A DNA stretch of 64,000 nt. Source: Brachypodium distachyon (lineage: Eukaryota > Streptophyta > Magnoliopsida > Poales > Poaceae). Below the pieces are notes generated by a model, which saw only the letters and a list, made by a program, of their open reading frames with translations, ran no database searches and was not told the DNA's origin. Of the stretch, positions 21,758 through 33,700 are shown piece by piece (position 1 is the stretch's first letter; each line of letters starts with the position of its first letter). The translations under genes were made by a program, and so were the position numbers. The stretch is from the NCBI RefSeq assembly GCF_000005505.3, contig NC_016132.3, positions 40,500,914-40,564,913 on the forward strand, in the 5' to 3' direction.

Positions 21758-22975
21758 TGAAAGGGAAACCTTACTACTGTATGGGTTTACATGAATGATG
21801 ACAACATGGTTGAGAAACTAATGAGTTACACAGAGTCTTTCAGGTTTTAGTTCCTCAGAAGAGTTTGTTTAACCAGCATCGACGACCCCTAAAAATTGAA
21901 GTACATGTACTAGTTTGAAGTATGAAGAACTCCGTGAAGAACGGTAAAGAATGTGAAGCGTAGCTTTCTTCGTAGGTCTTTCCGTAGCTTTTTCCTCACT
22001 TGAGTATAGGAACGCCATACTATTAAGGGGGGTTTGAAGTGTGGAGCTGGTTTAGATGAAACCTATTCCTCATGTTCAGCTTAGGCGAAAACCAATTTCT
22101 GTGTGATTGTTTTCCGTCGGGGTGAAGAATGAAGCATTTCATGCTTCACATAAACTTCCGCGTGAAGTCTTCACTCTGATTTCAAATGTGTTTGAAAAAC
22201 TTTGTCGCTTTACGTCTTGACCACGTAATCTAACCGTTGTGAGACAAAGAGATAAAGTGTGAGCTGGAGTCTCAGGGATCACTTTATCCAACGGGTCACA
22301 ACGGCTAGATCGGCCGTGGCCAAGGCTATATAAGACGATCCACCCCGAACGGTTTCGGTGGTGATCCCCAAGGAGATGTTTTGAAGTACACCTGAGAAAA
22401 ACCTTAGAGCTGAACTGAGCGTGAAAAATGGGATCCCCTCTCTAGCCGAATACTTGAAGCTTGTTACTCTTGGTGATTGGCATCACCTAGACGGCTAGGA
22501 GTCAGTGTTAAAGAGCAATCAAAGCTTGTGATTCGCCATCAACCAGTCTGTGAAGGTCCCGAGATCACCTCAAGATCTACCACGAGCAACTGGGCGAGAC
22601 TTTGGTCTTAGCTCAGGAGAATTGGGTGGATTTGTGTGTCCGCGAGTCTTGTGTGACTCAGCCCCCTCAACGGAGACATGGGATTGTGCTAACAATCTGA
22701 ACTTCGGAAAACAAATCCCCGTGTCCTCGTGTTCTTGTGATATCATTCCTCAGTCTTATACTTTCTGTTGAAGTATAACTGTTCTTACTGTTCTTGTCTT
22801 CACTGCTACTGCTTAACTTGTTTATCTTTCTTCATTCCGCTGCAACTCTAAAATTTGCAAAGTAAAATCTTTGTTGTTGAAGTACTGTGACTGTATTCAG
22901 TCTTCAGTCTTCATTTTTGAAGAAAACTTAAAATTGGTCACATTCACCCCCCTCTGTGACGTACTCGATCTTTCA
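21758..22975 (+). repeat. 3' LTR of the copia element
   Basis: Starts TGAAAGGGAAACC right after the polypurine tract and ends GATCTTTCA; 1218 bp. A TATA-like TATATAAGACG lies at about 22327. The LTR closes with the GTCACATTCACCCCC block also seen at the end of the 5' LTR. Confidence 0.93.
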
Positions 22976-24245
22976 GGTTGGTGTAAATCGGGGCTCCTCA
23001 ATGACGCCACTAAGGAGGAAACGACGCCCGTCGTCGGCACCAACATAAGTCGGGCAAGGCTTTTGCCCGGAGCACCACGACCATTCACACATGGGTGAGC
23101 CACCCGCTAGGACCCAGCAGCAACCCATTGTATTATCAGCAACAATGCTAGTTCGAGAACCTGGTGGGCTCGGCATCCTGCCACCAGAGGCCACCAGATG
23201 CCGCACGGCGAGGTCAACAAGGACCAACCATGACACCATCTCCAGAAGGAGGTGGCCGCCGCAGTCGAAAGGCCTGTGCACCGGCATACCCAGGGCTCCA
23301 GCGTGGAATGCTCAAACCTGCAACACGCCACCGGCGCAAACAACAACACACATGGAAATAGGTGCCACTGGATACTAGCCAAGGCGCATCTTGCAACAAC
23401 TAGCAAGACGCTGCCACTCGCAGCATCAGGCCGCCAACCAACGCCCGCCTCCCATCGGACGCCAAACCAACCGCACGGAGCTAACTTTGCCAGCCACCAC
23501 ATCAAGCACACCTCCAATACCCCTACCAACACATGCATCTCGCCGGCCACCAAAGCAACAAGAACAGCCAAAGCTAGTGCCTTTCGTGCTGATGACCGCA
23601 AGGACCCAACTCAAGCACATGGATCTGGACCATCGATGCTAGACAAGGCAGCAGCACGTCCAGAGCACCGCCGCATCACCAAGCAGCGGGCTTCGGCACC
23701 GCACAGGCATGCCGGCCATAGGCAACAGCAGGTCGTGGCACGCTGCCACCAGGGACGCCGGGAGCCTGCCAACCTGCGGGCCGCCAATCCCACATCCATG
23801 CCGACATCAGCTCGCAGCGAACATCCGCGCGACGCCAAGATCCAGGGTGAAAGGGCAGCCAGCACCAGCGGCGCCAAAATCATGGGTGAGAGGGGCACGA
23901 GACGTACCTGAGGTGGAAGGTAGGGGAGGAGAAGAGGTGGCCAGAAGGCCCGCCGCCGCTGACCGCCAAGATGCACTTCCCCCGTCCAACGCCGCCGCCG
24001 ACTGCAAGGTGGAGCAGCGCGAGAAAAGAGGGCGTGGGAGAGGACCTGCCGCGGAGCAGCGCAGGGATGAGGGCACGGGAGAGGTCCCGCTGCCGTCGCC
24101 GGCCGGCCGGCGGCCGCCGGCGACGGCAGCGAGGGGGGCAAGGAGGGAGGCGGCGCCTAGGGCTGGGCAGTGGGGGTCGCCCCGTGGGTCGCCTGCGGCG
24201 GCTCACGAGACGTGGGAAATTGACCCATGTCCAGTTATAATCTAA
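22976..24245 (-). other. GC-rich LINE-like 5' region (minus strand), unassigned
   Basis: This stretch is strongly GC-rich at its right end (GGCCGGCGGCCGCCGGCGAC near 24100), and on the minus strand it has the look of 5' leader sequence of grass L1-type LINEs (CCTTGCCCGAC and GTGCCGACGACGG near 23010-23070). No RT or endonuclease coding is in it. Open frames on both strands are low in information. The copia element starting to its left is inserted in it (GGTTG at 22976). It could alternatively be another GC-rich TE or a gene leader. Confidence 0.35.
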
Positions 24246-25024
24246 ACACCTACTACCATGCGATTTGATTCCAACACTTTAAGATGTATTATACAATAAG
24301 TATACATGAAGAACAAACGTGCTATGTCGCACATGCTCCCCGTCGGTGCAAATGAGAAAAATCATGCGCTGCTTTCCTTATCTTGTTTGAAAGCGCGTAG
24401 GCTTTGATTTTACACAGAATCCTATTCCTGGGATCTGGTCAGTTCCTATTTTCCTATTCTTGCATTCCAAAACAGAGCCCCCGACAAATTGCGCAGTCAA
24501 AGAACGGAAATTGCCAGCGAATTAATACAGTTTCCATCTAAACTCAGGGGAGTGGGGTATGGAAAGTGCAGGAACTATGTCGAGACCCCCTGCGGTGCCG
24601 TGGCATGGACCAGACCGGGCCCGTCCGACCCGCTCCCAGTCCCAGCAACATCAATAGTTCAACACGTACCGTCGTCGTGAACTCCGCGACCGGCCCCGGT
24701 CGAATCAAATCTGAGGATATCCATTCCACTTTCCACGTGCTTATTTTTCTTTTGAAGGGAGGCCGTGATAAGTAGCAAGTTGAAAAAGGAAACTGTCCGT
24801 CCAGCTCTTTCCCGGTTGGAGGTGGAGCCGGCGAGCTGCGTTGCCGCGGCAGGTACATCCACCGGCCTGAAAGAAAGAAAGAAATAACCCACGCTTCGAA
24901 TTATAGAGCTGTACTGCTGCTGTGCCCGGCCGGCTGAGAAGGAGCCGGGGGATCGATCTTTGGAGGTTGGGGGCCGGGAGCAACTGCGAGGAATCAGGGA
25001 CCGGGATCTCTCTTCCCTGCATTG
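24246..25024 (+). promoter_or_regulatory. Upstream region of the SWEET gene
   Basis: Intergenic sequence before the SWEET start codon, without TE coding. GC content rises towards 24950-25024, as is usual for grass 5' UTRs. I cannot point to a convincing TATA box; GAATTATAG at about 24897 is the only weak candidate. ORFs overlapping here on the minus strand show no family similarity. Confidence 0.4.
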
Positions 25025-26531
25025 ATGGCTTCCCTGGGCTTGCCCGGAGTCTCCTCCTACCACGACCTCTGCTGCTATGGGGCAGGAATCGTAGGTCAGC
25101 ACGTGCCGCCTGATTCCCCATTCTCTGCTTTCTTTTTGCCCGGCTGTTCTTCCGGAGAGTTCTTGCTCTTGGCTTCTTCCTTGTTCCATCTTGATTTTTG
25201 GATACCAGGTAGTAGAATCGTCAGGGAGGCTAGTGGGTTTTGTTGCGACCTGATGGATAGATGGATTTATTTTGAGTAGTCTCTCAGCTTCGTTTTCTTT
25301 GTTTTTGCGATCCGTTGCAGGGAACATCTTTGCCTTTGTGCTCTTCATCTCCCCGCTGTAAGCCCTCTCCCAATTTCAATCCCCCCCTCTTTTCTGGAAT
25401 TGACCCTTCAAAAAAAAGCCAAGGAATCCGGTCGGATGATACCTTGTTTCTTCCAGGCCGACATTCAAGAGGATCGTCCGGAATGGGTCGACGGAGCAGT
25501 TCTCGGCCATGCCGTATCTATACTCGCTCCTCAACTGCCTGGTCTGCATGTGGTACGCGCTCCCCTTCGTCTCCTACGGCGTCGTCCTCGTCGCCACCGT
25601 CAACACAATCGGCGCCGCCTTCCAGCTCGCCTACACCGCCATTTTCATCGCCTTCGCTGACGGCAAGAAGAGGGTGAGCAGCACCCCACCATTTCCCTTA
25701 AGCTGGATTGATTATGCCTGTCTGTATCAGAACACATTTGTTTTGCCTACCTCTGTAACTGGTTGTTTCTTGCTGCAGCTGAAGGTGTCCGTGCTGCTGG
25801 CCGGCGTGTTCTGCCTCTTTGGCCTCATTATGTATGTTAGTATGGCCCTGTTTGATCACAAACCGCGGCAAACCTTCGTCGGTTATCTCAGCGTCGTGTC
25901 CCTCATCTGCATGTTCGCGTCCCCTTTGTCGATCATTGTGAGTCCCTGCACTACTCTCTTTTTTTTCTCCCATTCTGGTTTTAGAAGCAGTCCTGCTAAA
26001 TTTGTGTATTTTGTTATTTTCGTAGTTCACCGGCCCTCAAAAAGGAAAAACTCATGTTTCATATTTCAAAGTCAAATCTCGTGTATAATTGGTAGTGGGC
26101 ATTATGCGTTTAGTGTTGATCTGACCATGTTCCTTGAAACCTGTAGTTTGTAGTAGTATAATGGTAATGATCCCTGTTTTTTGTGTTGGACAGAAATTGG
26201 TGATCAAGACAAAGAGCGTGGAGTACATGCCATTCTATTTGTCACTAGCGATGTCTTTGATGAGTGCGTCGTTTTTCGCTTACGGGGTGTTGCTACATGA
26301 TTTCTTCATATATGTAAGTTCTAGTTTTCTATTGCTGATCATAGCTTTTGCTTGGAAGGATGTCTAACATCATGTATGTTCCTGTTTGGTGCATCCTTGT
26401 TGGTTTGCCAATTTCAGATTCCCAATGGGATAGGCACTATATTAGGCGTCATACAATTATTGTTATATGCCTACTTCAGAAAAGGATCGAAGGAGGAAGC
26501 CAGGCGGCCATTGCTAGTCACGCATACATGA
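25025..26531 (+). CDS. SWEET2A: SWEET2a-like sugar transporter, six exons
   Basis: Exons: 25025-25094, 25321-25357, 25457-25673, 25779-25937, 26194-26313, 26418-26531; together 717 nt, 238 residues. All introns are GT-AG and phases join correctly. The product is a bidirectional sugar uniporter with seven membrane helices, built from two MtN3/saliva repeats (about residues 18-105 and 130-220) with a linker helix. Clear family motifs are GNIFAFVLFISPLPTFKRI, NGSTEQFSAMPYLYSLLN, CMWYALPFVSYG, FVGYLSVVSLICMFASPLSI, SVEYMPFYLSLAMSLMSA and IPNGIGTILGVIQLLLYA. Start and end match rice SWEET2a closely, including the PLLVTHT C-terminus. SWEET2 members are clade I; the Arabidopsis member acts at the tonoplast. 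The frame is intact with normal length. It converges on the kinase-phosphatase gene downstream. Confidence 0.95.
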
Positions 26532-27763
26532 GCAGCATGCAAGACAGAAGGTTCAAATTAAGTCAGCTATTTTTACTGTTATTATGAGGCTTACCTGTTT
26601 TTGTTTCTCCATCGTCATGGTTGTCTCTCTGTCACATGTCTAAATCGCTATTTTAGTGGTTTGTATAAACTTTTGGTGTCTGGTTTCAAATGTGTGTCAA
26701 ACAAATGGGGAGGGTAATCGCGGATGGACAGCTCCAGCTCTGTTGCCAGCTGCCAGAACATTGTCGTAGGCTTTCTAGACTTGTCTAATTGTTATTAACA
26801 AGAGTAGGCCTAAAGTTCATAAGTGAAGGAAGACTAAGAAGAGTTAACTTCTTGTGCCAACAAATTACGTTTTTTCGACTTATAATCTTCCGGTCAATGA
26901 TGGGAATAGTAACGTTCCTTGGTATCACTTTCTTGCGACAGGATGATGTCGAAGCACGCCTCACACGTTTTGTTTTGTTTTGTTTTTTCAGCAACACTAC
27001 AAAATGGCATCCATCAACAGATATACTCTAGATATTCAATTCTTTTTTTTTCCTTTTGCAATTTCAGATGGATGCTGCTTAGGACATGTACAGTCATGGC
27101 TGTAAACCATTCTGCAGCAGTTGAAACAGGAGTTCAGAAAACAAAATTTGACCTGTCTCTGGTGATGAACGATCGGTCCAGAGTCCGTGTCAAAGTTCTC
27201 TGAAGGGATTGCCAAGTCTTGTGGTTGTGGTTCTCCAAATTGTTTTGGTTATGTAAAAAACAGTCATAGTTTTGCTGCGTGATTCCTGATGAGCTTATCT
27301 TGTGTGAGATCATCCGAGTCATTTCTTTGTTGATAGTATTACGCTATGTACAGATAGCATTAATACCTTATTGTTGTATAGACTTCGTCAATGTTTATGT
27401 CGTCTGTACCGTACATTAGATAAGAGTGGCCATCAACATCTCCACGATTATCACGAGGAATATGAAAGTGTGCACACAACATCGAGCTGTCAGCAGAGAA
27501 AATCCATTTATTAAATCTGAAAGTAAATAAGTACTGGATGTTCCTTTAACTTGTATGCGTGGCATAAAAATGGGACATAAAATAGCGATACAAAATCTTA
27601 AACAGATGACGGCTGCACTCTGAACATCATTTATTATCTCTGCCCCAGCGTGACCAATTGTATGCATCCGGATGGATGTGTGGCTTCTTTCTGTCTCCTG
27701 CACTGACGATAGAATTTGAAATGACACGTAGATGGTGGCTTACAGAAAAGGGTTTTTAAGTGG
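26532..27763. other. Convergent intergenic region with both 3' UTRs
   Basis: Lies between two tail-to-tail stop codons 1.2 kb apart. Sequence around 27060 (TTTGCAATTTCAG followed by ATGGATGCTGC) looks like a 3' splice acceptor, so the SWEET transcript may have a spliced 3' UTR. No coding domain or TE is recognised. The 3' ends of the two transcripts could overlap here. Confidence 0.5.
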
Positions 27764-30700
27764 CTAGTATATCCGCTCGGCAGTGGAGACGGGACGAAGG
27801 AAGACAACAATGACAGTGATGTTGTCTTTGCTGCCCCGCGCCGCGGCCTCCGTAGCCAGTCTCTTGGAGCACATCCCAGGCTCTTTTACTGTATCCTTGA
27901 TGATGGACAGGACTTCCTCGTTGCTTACCACATCCCAGAGCCCGTCACTAGCCATCACCTACAGCAGATCCAACCAACTTTTGAGTGCCTCATCTAAGTG
28001 CATCTGTTGGAACTTTTCTCAAGCAGCAACACTAGATACTTCTATCAAGGTTCGTGAGTATATTAGGCAATGTCAGAATTTTGTAATTATAGCTCCCTAT
28101 TCTCCAAAAGACACTATTACCATTGCAATTACATGCAACATTTTTTTAACTTCAAAACATAATATTTTTCATATTAGGATCACCATATCCATGATTTTAA
28201 AAGAGCTACTTCAGAAATTATCTATTAGAAATTGATCTTTCTGTCCTTGATACATGATGCTTAAAGGAAAGGTAAACCAGACATGATCTCGAATGGTAAT
28301 AAAAGAGAGTATAAAAAAAGGTCACCATATCCATGATTTTAAAAGACCTACTTCAGAAATTATCTACTCCTATTAGAAATTGATCTTTCTGTCCTTGATA
28401 CATGATGCTTAAAGGAAAGGTAAACCAGACATGATCTCAAATGGTAATAAAAAAGAGTATAAAAAAAGGAAAACAAATTGTTACAAGTATATTTATCAAA
28501 CCATAAGCATGTCCCACGTGATTGGATTAAGCACTAAATTTTGACTTCAGTGTTTTTGGTGTTCTTTCTTATCCAGCTATCACTAATCGTGTCAATCCAG
28601 TGAGTTTAAACTAGCATTTAATAACCAATCGTCTTTTGTAAACTAACGAGTTGAATTATATGATTGATAGATACATTGTATCAAGCAAACGTCATACTGG
28701 AGACAACAACCGAACTAAACTAGTTGAATTGCATGATTAACACACACGTTGCATTGTATCAACCAAAAGAGCAGCACCGAGACGGCCAGGTCATGCAAAC
28801 CTACTCTTTACCTATAGAGATTTGATGGTGAGCAGATATTTCTTCATTAAGAAGAAAACAAGAAAAAAATGTTATACCATTTTATTTAAGAGCATGTGAC
28901 ATGTAAATACACTTATATTGTGCAAATTCAACATAAAATATTTTTAAGCATCAATGAATAGTGCATGGGCGAAAGAAATCCATGCTGAAGTAAGAAAATA
29001 CTCCAGCCTATATAATGAATAAATAGATACCAACAAAGCAATAAGCATGTGATATGATTTTATGCCACACTATTGTAGGATAAGAATCTGAAGGCAGCAG
29101 CATAACTACAGCAGATGGAACCAACCAGGAACTCGTCCTCAGCTGACAAATCAGTTTCAATAATCTCCGGCAATGCTGTCACAGCTGGCTTGAGATCGTC
29201 ATCACCTATTGACCTTGTAACCTGTCAAGAACAGACATTACTTCCTATAAACTACATATATTTCTGCAAAGTTTTCTTCAAAAGTTCTGAAGGATTTATA
29301 AGCTTAAGTAGGACAAACAAATGATTTCTTTCAGTAAGTATGCATAAATAGGATAGAGTAACAAAATTAATTTTATGAACTTAGTATCCATATAGCCGCC
29401 ATTTTGTTCTGTATTCAGGAATCTGTAGAAGAAAGAGGAATATAATAATCTACATCAGGTTAGTCTTCCAATAGATGATCCATGTTGGCCATAAAGATAC
29501 TAGATCATATAAAACTAATGGAAACAAAAAGATAAGGAATTTAGTTGAAATTGTGTGCATTACCCATTGAACTACACGAGTGACACAGTTTGCAAGAGGT
29601 ACACAGTTCGAAAAGCTTGGTTGAAGGTTGATTCCTTTTACTAAAAATTATATAAAAGGAAGTTTTCAAGGTACAGGTAGCTCTGTTACGTTACATTTGA
29701 TTAAAGATTTTATAAGCTGACACAAAGGGGCATTTATATAATTTAATAGGTATCAAATATTTAGCAGGACCATTTTAGAGTAGCATTTAGCAATCATTAT
29801 ATAATCAAAATTCCAGCTCTTCTACTGACATGGACAAATTGCAGGGAATTCCATTCTATGTGTAGAAAAGTGGAAAAGGTATATTTAATGCCGTCAACCA
29901 TTGGCTCGGGGATACACTACCCCAAAACCTATCTCCCTGACCACCTAGCCCTCTCGACTAAATCAGACAAAATACCTCAAGGAAGTTTTAGCCACATGAA
30001 TGATACATCATCGTCTTACAAGCCTGTTTAGAGAGGTAATTGTTCGATTGTGTTGCTTCAAAAAAATAATTTAAAGAAGTCTCACTAGTGGGGTTCCAGA
30101 TATGTGCTATCTCAGCAAAACCACCCTCCAAAACAAGTTCAGCTGGTATTTTAACCAGTTTTGTTGCTTCAGGGGGTTAAGTGGCCGGAAAAATAGGATA
30201 GAGGGTAAAGTATACCTAACTCTATATGGTAAATATACATTCTCCTAAAAAGGATGTTTTTGATTCTTATTTTCTTACTATATAAATATGTATATAATTA
30301 TCTGGCTTTCAGGTACTAAAACCATGTAAAAAAAGGCTATTTAGTATTTACCATATAAAGTATAAACACAAATAGGTGAGATCCTCGGACGTTGACTGTT
30401 TACCGTTGAAAGTTGCCTTCAACATAAAATCCAAAAAGGCTAAATCCTTGTAATCCCAACTGCTGTGGGAGCCAGGACATAGAATTTTACTTCAGTAAAC
30501 TTGTGGGCAACTACAGCTGCATTAAGTAGGACACACATATATATGTGTGTGTGTGAAGTTACTAATCTTATAATAGCATTTGAAATTAACTGGGGCTCCA
30601 TGGTGCATGGCTCCATGACTTCAAATGCTTAAATTCAAAGCATGTTTGATTCTTCAAAATTTGCAGTCTCTTGCTAGAAAAAAGAGAACCCATTTTTGGA

Positions 30701-33700
30701 CCTGGACTTCGCCCCAAGTCCCTTCTCAATTCTCATTCTTAAACTTCAAAACTGTCTAAAACGAACCCTGAACTTCTGAAACAGTCCAATTCTATCCTAT
30801 ATACAGTACCACGTGTCAATGCGGATAATTCTCACCATCTTATTAATCCAAAGAAAGCATTGGACTACTTTTCTTAAACCAGTCACACATGGTATGTCAT
30901 GTACTAGTCACGTAACTGCATGACAAGGTGCCAATGGCCCTAGGGCCTGCTCGAGAAGAACCTGGATCCAAGAGGAGCAAGGACACCTTGGCAGCAGCCA
31001 CACGTCAAGGGCAGGAAGGATTGAAACTGGGGAAATGCCGAAATTGATTGGTTTACCCTCTGCTTTATGATAACGGGTGCATGTTATGAGTTTTATAGAC
31101 ATAGCTAAAATTAGCCACTAAGAAATATCACTCTCAAATTTTAAGTAACTAATCTTATATTCCTCTATGAAGGAATCTAACCTAAAAAATCATAAAGAGA
31201 TGATAACCCTAAATAAACATTGCCTTGCGCCCTTGCCGCGCTTTCTATTGGGCTGTACCCCCATGACATGACAGCTTTAGTCTCGACAAAAAATAACCAT
31301 GTAGCTTCAACGGCTAAGCGCCAGAAGTGAGCTCAGAAACACCGATACTTCACTTAGGTTGCGTATACGTACCGGATATGGGATAAGTATCCAATACACT
31401 TCGATACGTATCCCCGGAGTATCGGTCGAACAAACAAAATATAAAGATTTATGAAGATGGAACTTGGTGGATATATATAGGACACTTTTTAGAATACATA
31501 TGGTACATACGGGACACTTTTAGAATACATATGGGCACTTTTAGGATATATATGGGACACTTCATTACGTATACCAACTCCAAGAGGGAGATGTACCAAC
31601 ATGAGGGCTCCATTTTAGGACCATGTTACTATTTTAGAGGAAGCTCGAGCAGGGGGAGAAAATACTAAATGAAAATGCAACTACTGTGGAATGGGTACCT
31701 TACCTAATCTAGAATCTCCAATCACTCGCTATGTTGTATAACAATATAACAATTAGTAAAGTAGACATGTCTTCTACTTTGCTGTGTTGTGCTTGTATGC
31801 TGAACTTGAACTTCATTTCAACATTTCAGAATTTCAGGTTTATATTGAATTATTATTTATTTGTTTCAAGTACTCAAACTTATCCGCGTATCTGCATTTT
31901 GGAAATTTGGTGTATCGCTGTCTTGGTAGTTGAACTCAGTACGCATTTGATGAAATGCGCTCCTTTCTTTAATCATGCTATAACCTGGGTCTTGAAAAAC
32001 ACTAAGCCATACCCCCAAAATGGAGATTGCGTGCATATTTAGATAAGTTCTAATAGTGTTTCTGCAATGCACATATCACAGAAATGTCATATTTATTGTA
32101 GAGTGAAACAAAAGATATTTGTTGCTAAATGATAATAGTGGATCAGCCTATGCGCTCAAGTCAGTACTTTCAGACAAACAAAACAAAGTGAGCACCTGAA
32201 GTGCAGCTGCACCGACTCTCCATGTATCTATTTGCCATCTGACTTCAGTCCCTTCCTTTATAACACGCTCCCTTTCTTCAGGGCAACTAGCAACATGATC
32301 CTATCAGAGCAAAACAGAAAGGACGTTACATTATATGCTAATTTGTTCTACGAGAAAAAGAAAAGAATCGATGCCAACCCTAGTCATGGGATGTGGTTTG
32401 CCAGCACGGCTCAGAATTGCTCGGCAATCACCAGCATTTGCTACAAAAAGCTTGTTTCTCACTATCAGTGCTGTCACAGCCGTGCAACCAGGATGCCAGT
32501 CTTTCTGGGTTATCCTTTTTGACTTCTGGTGAAGAATCAATTCTTCTCGAAAAGCCATGTCACTCCTTACAAATGCTTCTGCAAGGGCGTCAGTCGGACT
32601 GCACAGAACAAGAACTCAGTGGAAATTTTAGAAGAGAAAAATGATATCAGATAGTTTGCATTCAACTGGAACCTTGTAGTGTGAGCAAATTGCCTAAGTA
32701 ACCCAGGAACTGCTCGGACAGAAAATTCAGCAGCTGCCGCACCTGTAACAATAATGTTTAACATATGATAATGCAAAATTTATTGAAGATCAAAACAGAC
32801 TTATCAAACAATGACCTCGGTGTCCATCGAAAATGCCAAAGGAATGCACATCTTTTTCTTCAGACATGCATGGAAGCATAAAATGGGTATCCTCCATTGT
32901 TTCTCTTCGTCCACATGTTGCAAAAGATCCCCACCTTAAAGTTGGGCGATAAATAGAGATACAGGACTGGCCAAAATAAGCAGACCAAGGATTCACTGTA
33001 GAATCTAATTTGTTTTCTTTCTTGGTTAACAGTTCCCCTTGGTTGAACCAGTTTAATGCTTCTTGATAATGGTGTACTTCCGTGTTGCCATTTTGACTCT
33101 TGTTCACAAGACGAGATGACGACGGAGAAGAACATGTAACTAAATGCTTCTGTATGACATTCAACTCTTCAATTATTTCTTCAAATGATGGTCTTTGTTC
33201 AGGGTCAGGGTCCCAGCACCGCTGAATAAGTGACAAGAAACTTGGTGGAGAGCCAGACTCTGGAAGTGCAAGAGCTGGGCGCAATCCTTGAGAAACAACA
33301 GCTGATGTAAGTTGTTGTTCAGTGTAAGTCATTTCAAGAACGGTGTGTGCCTAAAGAAAGATACAGTGAGCTGTCAATTGCAGAGAACATAAATGCCCCA
33401 TCTTAGCAGTCCAGCCAGTTATGGCGTGGGTCCCTGAACTTGCGTGAGGCGGTCAAGCAAGTCCATGAACATGTGCAATGCATAGGTTGACCCAACTCCT
33501 TTACTGTAATAAGTTGTTCATTGCAGATCTGAAAGCAGCCAAGCCTGCTTTTTTTGCCTGCATCATATTCGGACCTTGGGCAAAATGCGACAAAATTTCA
33601 GGAAAAAGAAGGGTTACAACTCAGCTTCACCAGGGTTTGTTTTGCAAAATGGGTGGAACAAATTGATCTTCACCTCAATGCGCGTACAACACGCCCAAAC

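Larger units (their letters stand above)
11126..22975 (+). mobile_element. Ty1/copia retrotransposon, SIRE/Maximus type, nested host
   Basis: Contains a 5' LTR remnant, primer-binding site, gag, protease, integrase, RT/RNase H remnants, an extra ORF downstream of pol, a polypurine tract (AAAAAGGGGGAGA, 21745-21757) and a complete 3' LTR. LTR ends are TGAAAG and CTTTCA. Long gag, copia domain order (integrase before RT) and an additional ORF between pol and the 3' LTR point to the SIRE/Maximus lineage. Three insertions interrupt it: the Tat element in the 5' LTR, a truncated minus-strand LTR element in pol, and an inverted solo LTR in the 3' region. The base pairs after its 3' LTR are GGTTG; the matching left TSD is outside the window. 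Confidence 0.85.

Noticed and set aside
23107..24206. Overlapping frames of 80-220 codons on both strands
   Set aside because: Low-complexity products in GC-rich, LINE-leader-like DNA; no domain recognised.
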